64,000 nt of DNA from Gemmatimonadota bacterium (GTDB lineage: Bacteria; Gemmatimonadota; Gemmatimonadetes; Gemmatimonadales; Gemmatimonadaceae), in the NCBI GenBank assembly GCA_016871895.1, contig VHBO01000003.1, forward strand, positions 1 to 64,000, in the 5' to 3' direction. The notes below the pieces were generated by a model. It was not told the DNA's origin, searched no databases, and was given only the letters and a program-made list of their open reading frames with translations. The translations under genes were made by a program, and so were the position numbers. This document shows positions 45,601-54,273 of the stretch, in pieces. How positions within the stretch are numbered: position 1 is the first letter of the stretch; every line of letters begins with the position of its first letter.

Positions 45601-47618
45601 TCCTCGTCGGGGAGCTGTCGCTGTGGATCGCGCTGCTGATGTGCGCGTGGTCCGTCACCCTCAGTTTCGCCGGCGGTGTCACCCGGCGCCCGGAGCTCGT
45701 CGCGTCCGGTGAGCGGGGGCTCTACGCGGGTGTCGGGTTCGTCGTCCTCGCCTCCGCCGGCCTCTGGACCGCGTTGCTGACGAGCGACTTCTCGTTGCGC
45801 TACGTGGCCTCCTTCACGAGCGCGAATCTCCCGACGATCTACAAGATCTCCGCCTTCTGGGGTGGGCAGGCGGGGTCGCTCCTCTTCTGGTGCCTCGTCC
45901 TCGGCGGCTACGCCGCGCTCGCCACCTGGAGCAACCGGGGGCGGAACCGCGAGCTGATGCCCTGGGTCACCGGCACCAACGCTGCCGTCCTACTCTTCTT
46001 CGTGATGGCCACCGCGCTCGCGTCGAATCCGTTCGAACGGCTCGACTGGGTGCCGGCCGATGGGCGCGGTCTCAATCCGCAGCTGCAGAACCCCGCGATG
46101 GCGATCCACCCGCCGTTGCTCTATCTCGGCTACGTCGCGACGGCGATCCCGTTCGCCTTCGCCATCGCCGCACTCGTCACGCGTCGGCTCGACGCCGAGT
46201 GGCTCGGCGCGGTGCGTCGGTGGTCGCTGGTCAGCTGGGTCTTCCTGACGCTCGGGATCGTGATGGGGATGTGGTGGGCGTACGTCGAGCTCGGCTGGGG
46301 CGGCTACTGGATGTGGGACCCGGTCGAGAACGCCTCGCTCCTCCCCTGGCTCACCGGCACGGCGTTCCTCCACTCGATCATGATCCAGGAGAAGCGCGGG
46401 ATGCTCCGGAAGTGGAACGTCACCCTCGTGGTGGGGACGTTCCTGCTCAGCATCCTCGGCACCTTCATCACGCGCTCCGGCGTCATCCAGTCGGTGCACT
46501 CCTTCGCGCAGAGCGCGATCGGCGCCTGGTTCGCGGCCTTCTTCGTCCTTGCGCTCCTCGCGACCATCGCCCTCGTCTCCACGCGGCTCCGCGACCTTGA
46601 GGCGCAGGCGCAGCTCGAGGCGATGATCAGCCGCGAGGCCGCCTTCCTCTACAACAACCTCGTCCTCGTCGGCATCGCGTTCAGCGTCCTCTGGGGGACG
46701 CTCTTCCCGATCCTGAGCGAGGCGGTCCGCGGCACGAAGATCACGGTCGGCGAGTCGTTCTTCAACGCGGTCAACGTCCCGCTCGGGCTGCTCCTCCTCG
46801 CGCTCACCGGTATCGGCCCGCTCATCGCGTGGCGGAAGGCCTCGGTCGAGAACATCCGTCGCCAGTTCGCGGGGCCGGCGGCCTTCGGGCTCCTCGTGGG
46901 CGCGGCACTCCTCGTGCTCGGCATCCGCAAGCTCTCCCCCATCGTCGCGTGGACCCTCGCGGGGTTCGTCGCGGGGACGATCATCCAGGAGTTCTGGAAG
47001 GGCGTCGGCGCGCGGCGGAAGATGTACGACGAGTCGGTCCCGCGGGCCTTCGCGCGGCTCGTCGCGCGCAATCGGCGGCGCTACGGTGGCTACATCGTGC
47101 ACGCGGGGATCGTCATCCTCTTCGCCGCCTTCGCGGGGATGGCGTTCAAGAAGGAGTACGACCTCACGCTCAAGGCCGGTGAGTCGGCGACCGTCGTTGA
47201 TCCCTACGGCACGCGCTGGACCTTCACGAGCGAGGGGCTCTCGGAGTTCAAGGCGCTGAATCGCGACGTCCTCACCCTCGCGCTCCGTCCCGAGGTCGAC
47301 GGTGTCCGCCTCCCGCTGATCACCAGCGAGAAGCGCCAGCACCGGGACTCTCGCGGCGCCCCGACCTTCCAGCCGTCGACGGAGGTCGGGGTTCTCTCGC
47401 AGCAGCGGCAGGATGTGTACGTGGTGCTCGCCGGCGCGATCCGCGAGGACGCCGAGGTGCGGATCAACTTCAATCCGCTCGTCGTCTGGGTCTGGAATGG
47501 CGGGCTGCTGATGGCGATCGGCGGGCTCATCGTGATGTGGCCCGCGGCCGATCGGCGCCGCCGACAGGTGGGGTACGTCGCGGAGCTCGAGCCGCAGGCG
47601 GTCGGGGCCGCGTCGTGA
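45597..47618 (+). CDS. ccmF: Cytochrome c haem lyase subunit CcmF
   Basis: A 673-residue polytopic membrane protein with about 15 helices that attaches haem to apocytochrome c. The WWD domain reads WAYVELGWGGYWMWDPVENA (around residue 223), and conserved haem-ligand histidines occur in NPAMAIHPPLLYLGY, FLHSIMIQEKRG and YIVHAG. GTFITRSGVIQSVHSFAQS is another family block. It is coupled to ccmE and to the next gene by four-base overlaps. ccmABC and ccmG are not in the window. Confidence 0.96.
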   Translation: MILVGELSLWIALLMCAWSVTLSFAGGVTRRPELVASGERGLYAGVGFVVLASAGLWTALLTSDFSLRYVASFTSANLPTIYKISAFWGGQAGSLLFWCLVLGGYAALATWSNRGRNRELMPWVTGTNAAVLLFFVMATALASNPFERLDWVPADGRGLNPQLQNPAMAIHPPLLYLGYVATAIPFAFAIAALVTRRLDAEWLGAVRRWSLVSWVFLTLGIVMGMWWAYVELGWGGYWMWDPVENASLLPWLTGTAFLHSIMIQEKRGMLRKWNVTLVVGTFLLSILGTFITRSGVIQSVHSFAQSAIGAWFAAFFVLALLATIALVSTRLRDLEAQAQLEAMISREAAFLYNNLVLVGIAFSVLWGTLFPILSEAVRGTKITVGESFFNAVNVPLGLLLLALTGIGPLIAWRKASVENIRRQFAGPAAFGLLVGAALLVLGIRKLSPIVAWTLAGFVAGTIIQEFWKGVGARRKMYDESVPRAFARLVARNRRRYGGYIVHAGIVILFAAFAGMAFKKEYDLTLKAGESATVVDPYGTRWTFTSEGLSEFKALNRDVLTLALRPEVDGVRLPLITSEKRQHRDSRGAPTFQPSTEVGVLSQQRQDVYVVLAGAIREDAEVRINFNPLVVWVWNGGLLMAIGGLIVMWPAADRRRRQVGYVAELEPQAVGAAS

Positions 47619-48301
47619 GCCACGGGCCCGCGGACGCCCCGCGCTCGATTGGTACCTCGCTTGCCCCGGACGTCGACGGGGCGCGGCGCACCATCCCGCG
47701 GCGGGCGCTGCTCCGCGGGCTCGGGGCCGTCACCGGCGCGGTCAGCCTCGTGGCCGTCGCGCGTCGCACGCTCGGCGCGCAGGAGACCCCCGCGGCGAAC
47801 TTCGCACCGATGGAGCAGGGGGCGTACCGTCCGACCCTTCGCGACCCCAAGCCCGGCGCGACACCGCAGCTCAGCGAGGCCGAGCGCGATGCGCTCGAGC
47901 ATCGTATCAAGTGCCAGTGCGGGTGCATCCTCGACATCTACACGTGTCGGACGACCGACTTCACCTGTCAGGTCTCGCCGGCGATGCATCGCGACGTGAT
48001 GCGCCTCATCGCCGGGGGATACGACGCGGAGGAGATCCTCGACGCCTTCGTCTCCACGTATGGCGAGGTCGCGCTCACGGCGCCCAAGAAGGAGGGGTTC
48101 AACTGGGCGGGGTATCTGGCGCCCGGCGTCGCGATGGCCACCGGCGCCGTCGCGCTGACGCTCCTGCTCCGGAAGTGGTCGCGTGAGGCGCGGGCCACCG
48201 CGGCAGCTCGGGCGCCGAGCGGTGTTGCCGCCGCCGCGCTTCCGGGCGTCAGCGCTGACGAGCTCGCACGCCTCGACCGCGCCCTGCGCGACGAGAGCTG
48301 A
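47615..48301 (+). CDS. CcmH-like thiol protein with extra cysteines and Tat-like signal
   Basis: A 228-residue protein. GTG at 47615 overlaps the ccmF stop. The head has PRRALLRGLGAVTGAVSLVA (29-48), a twin-arginine-like signal or anchor. The CcmH/CycL fold follows: HRIKCQCGCILDIYTC, AMHRDVMRLIAGGYDAEEILDAFVSTYGE (about 124-152), AYLAP-type region and a membrane helix near 166-190. Normal CcmH has one LRCxxC pair; this protein has C100, C102, C104, C111 and C118. It should reduce apocytochrome cysteines for haem attachment, but the altered motif suggests metal binding or a different thiol chemistry. Confidence 0.75.
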   Translation: MSHGPADAPRSIGTSLAPDVDGARRTIPRRALLRGLGAVTGAVSLVAVARRTLGAQETPAANFAPMEQGAYRPTLRDPKPGATPQLSEAERDALEHRIKCQCGCILDIYTCRTTDFTCQVSPAMHRDVMRLIAGGYDAEEILDAFVSTYGEVALTAPKKEGFNWAGYLAPGVAMATGAVALTLLLRKWSREARATAAARAPSGVAAAALPGVSADELARLDRALRDES

Positions 48302-48303
48302 CG

Positions 48304-48816
48304 ATGACCGCCCTTCTGGTCGGCAGTGGCCTCGCAGTGGCGGCGTTGCTCTACGTCCTGCTGCCGCTCCTGCGCGGCGTCGACGCGGCGGAGATGGTCG
48401 ATGTCGTGGAGCCCTCCGGCGCGGAGCCCGTCGCCGGTGGGATCGAGGCGTTGCGGGAGATCGAGTTCGACCGGGCCACCGGGAAGCTCTCCGACGAGGA
48501 TTACGCCGCGCTGCGGGCGCGCTATGCGCCGCTCGCGCTGGCTGAGTTACGGGCGCGCGAGGGCGCGGCTTCGGCCCCCGTCGCTGGTACCCCGTCGGTC
48601 ACCCTGGACGGCAATGACCCGGTGGAGGCGATGATCGCCCGGGCCCGCGCGCGCGCCTCGAGCTGCGCGACCTGCGGACCGCGTCCGGAGTCGGACGCCC
48701 TCTTCTGTTCCGACTGCGGCTGCACCCTGTTGGCGAGCTGCCTGCGCTGCGGCGCGGCGGTCGAGGCGCCGCAGGCCCGGTTCTGCACCGGGTGCGGCGC
48801 CGCGCTCGCCGCCTGA
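48304..48816 (+). CDS. CcmI-like membrane protein with C-terminal zinc ribbons
   Basis: A 170-residue protein. Residues 3-23 form a membrane helix; IEALREIEFDRATGKLSDEDYAALRARY (47-74) is the conserved CcmI segment after the first helix; and the C-terminus carries zinc-ribbon cysteine pairs (C121/C124, C135/C138, C146/C149, C161/C164). CcmI normally ends in TPR repeats that chaperone apocytochrome c; here they are replaced by zinc ribbons. It starts two bases after the ccmH-like stop, in the same operon. Confidence 0.75.
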   Translation: MTALLVGSGLAVAALLYVLLPLLRGVDAAEMVDVVEPSGAEPVAGGIEALREIEFDRATGKLSDEDYAALRARYAPLALAELRAREGAASAPVAGTPSVTLDGNDPVEAMIARARARASSCATCGPRPESDALFCSDCGCTLLASCLRCGAAVEAPQARFCTGCGAALAA

Positions 48817-48817
48817 C

Positions 48818-50116
48818 TCACATCCGGGGCGTCGCCCCGGTGAGGTAGTCGATCGCGAGCGAACTCATCACGCGCACTCCGTTCGGGAGCGCGGACTCGT
48901 CGGCGAAGAAATAGGGCGAGTGGTTCGGGGCGATCGTGCGCGGGTCCGCCCCGCGCGGGCTGACGCCGAGGAAGAGGAACACCCCCGGGGCCTTCCGCTG
49001 GAAGTACGAGAAGTCCTCCGCGCCCGTGTTCATCGGGGAGCGGGAGACGTTCGTCGCCCCGACCGCCCGCTCGAGCGTGGGGAACATCCGCTGGGTCAGC
49101 GCCTCGTCGTTCGCGGTCACCGGGTAGCCGGAGTCGATCACCACCTCCGCCGTCGCGCCGGCGCTGAGCGCGATCTGTTCCGCCGTCCGCTGCACCGCGG
49201 CGAAGACGAGCCGCTTCTGCGCCTCGCCGAAGGTGCGGATCGTCCCCTCGAGCATCGCGGTGTCGGGGATGATGTTGTTCCGCACGCCGCCGTGGAACAT
49301 CGCGACGGTGACGATCGCCGGGACCTCGGTGATGTTGACCTGGCGGCTCACCACCGTCTGCAACCCCGTCACGATCTGCGCGCCCGTGACGATCGGATCG
49401 ACGCCGCCCCACGGCACCGCCCCGTGGGTCTGCCGCCCGCGCACCTTGATCTTGAACGAGTTCGCCGCGGCCATCGTCGCGCCCTCGCGGACCTGGATCG
49501 TCCCCGCCGGACCCGGCCAGACGTGGAGGCCGAAGACGGCGTCCACCTTCGGGTCATCCATCGCCCCCGCGGCGATCATCGGTTCGGCGCCGCCGGGCCC
49601 TTCCTCCGCCGGCTGGAAGAGGAAGACGACCGTGCCGGGGAGCTGCGCCTTCATCCCCGCGAGCACCTCCGCCGCGCCCATCAGGATCGCGACGTGGTTG
49701 TCGTGCCCGCAGGCGTGCATCACCCCCACTTCCTGCCCGTTGTACTGCGTCCGCACCGTCGACTTGAAGGGGAGGTCCACCATCTCGGTCACGGGGAGCC
49801 CGTCCATATCCGCGCGCAGCGCGACGACCTTCCCGGGGCGCCCGCCGCGGAGGATCCCCACCACGCCGGTGCCGCCCACGCCCGTGCGCACCTCGATCCC
49901 GAGCTTACGCAGATGCGCCGCGACGAGCGCCGCGGTGCGGACCTCCTGCATCCCGAGCTCCGGGTTCGCGTGGATGTCACGGCGCCACGCGACGACCTGC
50001 GGGTTCACCGCGTCGACGCGACGGTCGAGCTCGGCGTAGAGGCGGGAGCCCTGCGCACCGGCGAGACCGGGGAGGGCGAGGGTGGCGATGAGGAGGGCGC
50101 GGCGGGTCGAGGGCAT
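48818..50116 (-). CDS. Secreted M20-family amidohydrolase
   Basis: A 432-residue exported metallohydrolase (signal MPSTRRALLIATLALPGLAG). Metal ligands are in RRDIHANPELGMQE, ALRADMDGLPV, HACGHDNHVAILMG and FQPAEEGPGGA; the C-terminal ligand is in NTGAEDFSYF, all as in hippurate hydrolase and N-acyl-amino-acid amidohydrolases. A dimerisation domain (about 190-300) includes GRQTHGAVPWGGVDPI. Substrate is unknown. It is convergent with the Ccm cluster, one base between stops. Confidence 0.92.
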   Translation of the reverse strand: MPSTRRALLIATLALPGLAGAQGSRLYAELDRRVDAVNPQVVAWRRDIHANPELGMQEVRTAALVAAHLRKLGIEVRTGVGGTGVVGILRGGRPGKVVALRADMDGLPVTEMVDLPFKSTVRTQYNGQEVGVMHACGHDNHVAILMGAAEVLAGMKAQLPGTVVFLFQPAEEGPGGAEPMIAAGAMDDPKVDAVFGLHVWPGPAGTIQVREGATMAAANSFKIKVRGRQTHGAVPWGGVDPIVTGAQIVTGLQTVVSRQVNITEVPAIVTVAMFHGGVRNNIIPDTAMLEGTIRTFGEAQKRLVFAAVQRTAEQIALSAGATAEVVIDSGYPVTANDEALTQRMFPTLERAVGATNVSRSPMNTGAEDFSYFQRKAPGVFLFLGVSPRGADPRTIAPNHSPYFFADESALPNGVRVMSSLAIDYLTGATPRM

Positions 50117-50208
50117 GCGACGGGTGGGTGGAGGGTGGAGCGTCGGAGGAATCCTGCGCCGCGCGGTCGATGGGGGGAAGGGCGGCCGTCGGTGCTCGGG
50201 CGTGCCGC

Positions 50209-51477
50209 TCAGCGGGCGCCGTGCGGGTGGTCGATCGCCTCGGTCACCCGCGCGGCCGTCGCGGCCGCGCTCTCGAGCAGGGGGATCCCCGGGCCGCGGT
50301 ACGATCCACAGAACCAGAGGCGTCGTCCGTGCTGCGCGTGCAGCAGGTCCATCTCCCGCGCCCCGACGAGCGCCGCGCCGTTCACGACGGGGCGCTCGAA
50401 GCGGGCCTGCGCGTGGATCCGCTCCGCCATTGGCGCGACGATCGGATTCCAGGTCTGGAAGACGGCCGGCCCTGACGCGAGCGCTGGCTGCACGCGGTTC
50501 ATCCAGATCGTCGCCATCGGTTTATCGTGCTCCGGCGACGAGATGAGGTTCACCGGGGCCCAGCGACGACGGTCGCGCGGGGCGAGCCGGTCGTCGGTGT
50601 GCACGACGACCTCGCTCGATTCGTATCCGAACCGCTCGAGCGCCTCCCGTTCGCGGCGGTACGACGCGTCGAGCATCCCGACCGCCTGATTCGCCTGCGT
50701 CGCGACGACCACGTGGTCGAAGACCTGCGCCCCGCCCTCCCAGCGCACCCGGACGCCGTCGGGCGCGGGCTCGATGGTCCGGACCGCTACACCGCACCGC
50801 ACCTCGGCCAACGGCTCCGTCAGGCGCCGCACCACCTCCTTCGTGCCGAGCACGACGCGTCGCACCCCACCGAAGGTGAGCCCGCGCGTGAGGTACTCGA
50901 GAATGATGCGCGCGGGATACGCGCGGACCGCGGTCGTGCTGCAGGTGCAGACCGCTGCGAAGGTCGGGATGAGGAAGCCGTCTGCGAAGTCGGCGCCGAT
51001 CCTCGACCGGTCGAGCCACGCACCGAGCGGTTCGTCATCGTCCCGGAGCGCGGCGAGCGCGGCCGGTGCCTTGCGGTAGAAGCGCAGCAGGTCGGCGTTG
51101 ATGCGCCACGCGCGGGCGCCGAAGGGCGGGGCGGGGAGTGGCACGGAGCGCCCGCCGACGATCCAGTTGCGATAGCGGTAGTACGTCTCGCCGCCCAGCA
51201 CGCTGAACGAGCCGGCGTAGTTCGTACGCTCGAGCTGGACGCCGAGCGATTCGTACAGGCGGATCAGCGTCGGGTAGTACCCCTCGTAGATCACGCGGAG
51301 CGGGACGTCGATGCGATGCGTCCGACCGTCGTGCGGGAGGTCGAGGGAGTGGGCGTCCATCCCCGCAACGGCGTGGCGCTCGAGCAGGGTCACGCGATGC
51401 CGTGCGCTCAGCCGCCACGCGGCCGATAGCCCGGCGATCCCGCCACCCACGACCGCCACCTCCATCCCGATCCGCAT
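50209..51477 (-). CDS. FAD-dependent amine-oxidase-like oxidoreductase
   Basis: A 422-residue flavoprotein. VAVVGGGIAGLSAAWRL is the FAD-binding beta-alpha-beta motif, followed by VTLLERHAVAGMDAHS; the C-terminal LWFCGSYRGPGIPLLESAAATAARV closes the flavin site, as in phytoene-desaturase/amine-oxidase proteins of the NAD(P)-binding_8 group. Such genes often accompany cyclopropane-fatty-acid synthase-like genes, but none is adjacent here. ATG at 51477 is chosen because AGGAGG lies ten bases upstream; 51465 and 51501 are alternatives. Confidence 0.85.
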   Translation of the reverse strand: MRIGMEVAVVGGGIAGLSAAWRLSARHRVTLLERHAVAGMDAHSLDLPHDGRTHRIDVPLRVIYEGYYPTLIRLYESLGVQLERTNYAGSFSVLGGETYYRYRNWIVGGRSVPLPAPPFGARAWRINADLLRFYRKAPAALAALRDDDEPLGAWLDRSRIGADFADGFLIPTFAAVCTCSTTAVRAYPARIILEYLTRGLTFGGVRRVVLGTKEVVRRLTEPLAEVRCGVAVRTIEPAPDGVRVRWEGGAQVFDHVVVATQANQAVGMLDASYRREREALERFGYESSEVVVHTDDRLAPRDRRRWAPVNLISSPEHDKPMATIWMNRVQPALASGPAVFQTWNPIVAPMAERIHAQARFERPVVNGAALVGAREMDLLHAQHGRRLWFCGSYRGPGIPLLESAAATAARVTEAIDHPHGAR

Positions 51478-51589
51478 CCGTGCCCGGCCTCCTCGATCCA
51501 TTCATCGCGTCGATCGCGGTGCCCGCGTGGCATCCGCTCGTCGGGAAGATGGGCCACGGACCACGCACGCGCACCCCGGCGTGTCGCGC

Positions 51590-51639
51590 GAGGCGGCGGT
51601 GAGGCGGCGGTGAGGCGACGCGAGGCGGCGTGAGGCGGT
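51590..51639. repeat. GAGGCGGCGGT tandem repeat
   Basis: Five head-to-tail units of 11, 11, 10, 10 and 8 bases (GAGGCGGCGGT, GAGGCGGCGGT, GAGGCGACGC, GAGGCGGCGT, GAGGCGGT) end 13 bases before the permease ATG at 51653, in the divergent gap with the FAD oxidoreductase. Confidence 0.75.
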
Positions 51640-51652
51640 GCATCTTCCCGGG

Positions 51653-52990
51653 ATGTCGACCGATCCCGTGGGATACGCGCGTCGTCTCGGGCTCCCGTCT
51701 GCGACGCTGCTGGTCGTGGGTGGCATCATCGGCTCGGGTGTCTTTCTCAATCCCGCCGTCGTCGCGCAGCGCGTAGGGACCGCGCCCCTTACCCTCCTCG
51801 CGTGGGGACTCGGGGCGGGGATCGCGGTCCTCGGGGCCTTCATCTTCGCAGAACTCGGGGCCCGGCTTCCCGCGGTCGGCGGCGGCTACGCCTATCTACG
51901 TGAGGCGTTCGGGCCGTTGCCCGCCTTCCTCTACGGCTGGGCGTTGCTCCTCGCGATCGCGAGCGGGGCGATCGCCGCCGTCGCCGTCACCTGTGCGAGC
52001 TACCTCGGGTCGCTCGTGGGTCTGCCGGTCACCCTGGTGAAGCCGCTCGCCCTTCTCCTCGTCGCGGGGGTCAGCGTCGTCAATGCGATGGGGATCGCGC
52101 CGGGCGTGCTGCTACAGAACCTGTTCACCGTGGGGAAGCTCGCCGCCATCGCGATGCTCGTGGTCGTGGGCCTCGGGGGGACGACCACCGACGGTGCCGC
52201 GATCGCGGTGCCCACGACGGTCGCACCCGACGGCGTCGTCGACACACTCCGGGCCCTCGCGACCGCGCTCGTCCCCGTCCTCTTCGCCTACGGCGGGTGG
52301 CAGCAGACGAACTTCGTCGCGGAGGAGATGGTCGATCCTCGACGCGACCTGCCGCGCGCCCTTGTCCTCGGCGTGTCGATCGTGGCGGTCGCGTACCTCT
52401 CTGCCAACCTCGCGTATCTCCGGGCGCTCGGCGTCGAGGGGCTCGCCGCGAGCCGTGCCCCCGCCGCGGAGGCGATGGGGCGCGCCGTCGGTGACCTCGG
52501 CCGGGGACTCATCGCCGTCGGGATCACCATCTCGACTGCCGGCTTCCTGAATGTCGTGGTCCTCGTCACCCCGCGGGTCTACCAAGCGATGGCCCGCGAC
52601 GGCGTCTTCTTTCGGGCGCTTGCTCGGTTGCATCCACGGACGCGCGCCCCCGTGGCCGCGATCGCGCTGCAGGCGCTCTGGTCCGGGGCGCTCGTCCTCT
52701 CCGGCGGATACGGCGACCTGCTCGACTGGGTGACCTTCGCCGATTGGATCTTCTTCGGCGCCACCGCCGCCACCCTCTTCGTCTTCCGCCGTCGCGCCGC
52801 GGCGGCAACAGCCCTCGCACCGTTCCATCCCTGGTCGACGGGGCTCTTCATCGTCGCCGCGGGATACGTCGTCGCGGGGGCCGTGCTCTCGAATCCCGTT
52901 AACGCGCTGCGCGGGACGCTGATGCTCGTGGCGGGGGTACCGGTCTATGCGTGGTGGCGGCGCGCCGACGCGCGCGCTCAGCTCGAGTAG
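51653..52990 (+). CDS. APC-family amino-acid permease
   Basis: A 445-residue membrane protein with 12 predicted helices. VVGGIIGSGVFLNPAVVAQ is the helix 1 signature of LAT/APC exchangers, and FAYGGWQQTNFVAEEMVDPRRDLPRAL is the helix 6-7 block of the LAT subgroup. It probably exchanges or imports amino acids; specificity is unknown. The ATG lies just after a tandem repeat. Its 3' end overlaps that of argJ by 13 bases on the opposite strand. Confidence 0.92.
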   Translation: MSTDPVGYARRLGLPSATLLVVGGIIGSGVFLNPAVVAQRVGTAPLTLLAWGLGAGIAVLGAFIFAELGARLPAVGGGYAYLREAFGPLPAFLYGWALLLAIASGAIAAVAVTCASYLGSLVGLPVTLVKPLALLLVAGVSVVNAMGIAPGVLLQNLFTVGKLAAIAMLVVVGLGGTTTDGAAIAVPTTVAPDGVVDTLRALATALVPVLFAYGGWQQTNFVAEEMVDPRRDLPRALVLGVSIVAVAYLSANLAYLRALGVEGLAASRAPAAEAMGRAVGDLGRGLIAVGITISTAGFLNVVVLVTPRVYQAMARDGVFFRALARLHPRTRAPVAAIALQALWSGALVLSGGYGDLLDWVTFADWIFFGATAATLFVFRRRAAAATALAPFHPWSTGLFIVAAGYVVAGAVLSNPVNALRGTLMLVAGVPVYAWWRRADARAQLE

Positions 52991-54147
52991 TAGCTCGCAT
53001 TCTCTTCGATGTAGCCCTTCGTGAGGTCACAGCCGTAGGCCGTCGCCTCCGCGGGGCCCACGCCGAGCGCGATCTCGAGGTCCACGACCTTCGCGGTCAG
53101 TGCCTCCCGCACCACCGCGTCCTCGAAGGCGAGCCGCTCCCCGCCGCGCACTACCTGATGGCCGTTGATCCAGGCGTCGGTCGACGCGGGACGGACGGTG
53201 CAGTCGAAGCACTTGCCGACCGCCATCAGCAGCCGGCCGACGTTGGGGTCGGCGCCGTGGACCATCGTCTTCACGAGCGGCGAGTTCAGCACCGCCTTCG
53301 CGATGAACCGCGCCTCCCGGTCGTCGCGCGCGCCGCGCACGTGGACCCGGAGCAGGTGCTCCGCTCCCTCGCCGTCGCGCCCGAGGATCTCCGTCATCCG
53401 CACGCAGCCGGCCGTCAGCGTCTCGAGGAAAGCCGCCTCGTCGACGGGGCCCGCGAGTCCGTTGGCGAGGATCGCGCAGGTGTCCGACGTGCTCGTGTCG
53501 GTATCGACGCTCAGCATGTTGAACGATCGGCCGATGGCGGTACGCAGCATCGCGTCGAGCGTTGCCGGCGCGATCGCCGCGTCGGTGAAGATGTACGCGA
53601 GCATCGTCGCCATGTTCGGCTCGATCATCCCCGAGCCCTTCGCCACCCAGGTGATCGTCGCGTCACCGACGCTCGCCGAGAGCGCCTTGGGGTGCGTGTC
53701 GGTCGTCATGATCCCCTCGGCGCCGACAAACGGGTCGAGCTGCAGCTCGGCGGCCATCCCGACCACCCCCGCCTCAATCTTCTCGATGGGGAGCGGGACC
53801 CCGATGACACCGGTGGAGCTCACCAGCACGTGGTCCGCGCGGGTGCCGAGCTCCGTCGCCGCGGCCGCGGCCATCCGACGCGCGTTCGCTACGCCGGCGG
53901 CGCCGGTCGCGACGTTGCTCACCTTGCTGTTCGCGATGATGGCCCGCAGCGTGCCCCCGCGGATCGTCTCGCGGCCGAGGATGATCGGCGCGCCCGGGAA
54001 ATGGTTGCGCGTGAACACTGCCGCCGCGGCGGCGTCGACGTCGCTGACGAAGAGCGTGAGGTCCTTGGCGGCGGGCTTGAGTCCGACGTTGCGGCTCGCG
54101 CAGCGGATGCCGCGCGGGAAGCGCGGGGGGGAGTGGAACGTGGTCAT
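52978..54147 (-). CDS. argJ: Ornithine acetyltransferase / glutamate N-acetyltransferase
   Basis: A 389-residue arginine-synthesis enzyme that moves acetyl from N-acetylornithine to glutamate. Autocleavage into two chains occurs before the threonine in IEPNMATML; KGSGMIEPNM, NVATGAAG and the C-terminal LTKGYIEENASYYSS are ArgJ hallmarks. A NAGS-like acetyltransferase gene lies 0.9 kb upstream at 55090. ATG at 54147 follows a TACTTT hexamer by six bases, a leaderless pattern. Confidence 0.96.
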   Translation of the reverse strand: MTTFHSPPRFPRGIRCASRNVGLKPAAKDLTLFVSDVDAAAAAVFTRNHFPGAPIILGRETIRGGTLRAIIANSKVSNVATGAAGVANARRMAAAAATELGTRADHVLVSSTGVIGVPLPIEKIEAGVVGMAAELQLDPFVGAEGIMTTDTHPKALSASVGDATITWVAKGSGMIEPNMATMLAYIFTDAAIAPATLDAMLRTAIGRSFNMLSVDTDTSTSDTCAILANGLAGPVDEAAFLETLTAGCVRMTEILGRDGEGAEHLLRVHVRGARDDREARFIAKAVLNSPLVKTMVHGADPNVGRLLMAVGKCFDCTVRPASTDAWINGHQVVRGGERLAFEDAVVREALTAKVVDLEIALGVGPAEATAYGCDLTKGYIEENASYYSS

Positions 54148-54153
54148 CGGTCG

Positions 54154-54159
54154 AAAGTA
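54154..54159 (-). promoter_or_regulatory. -10-like hexamer TACTTT before argJ
   Basis: TACTTT on the minus strand is followed by six bases (CGACCG) and the argJ ATG at 54147, with no Shine-Dalgarno motif. Confidence 0.4.
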
Positions 54160-54273
54160 AGCGGAGCGGGAAGATACGGGGCTTCCGCCTTCCCTCGCCA
54201 TCGCATTAACGTCGGCGTCGTCGATGCGTCAGATGCTCCGTACGGCGCCGTCGCCCTCACCACAGGAGTCCTT

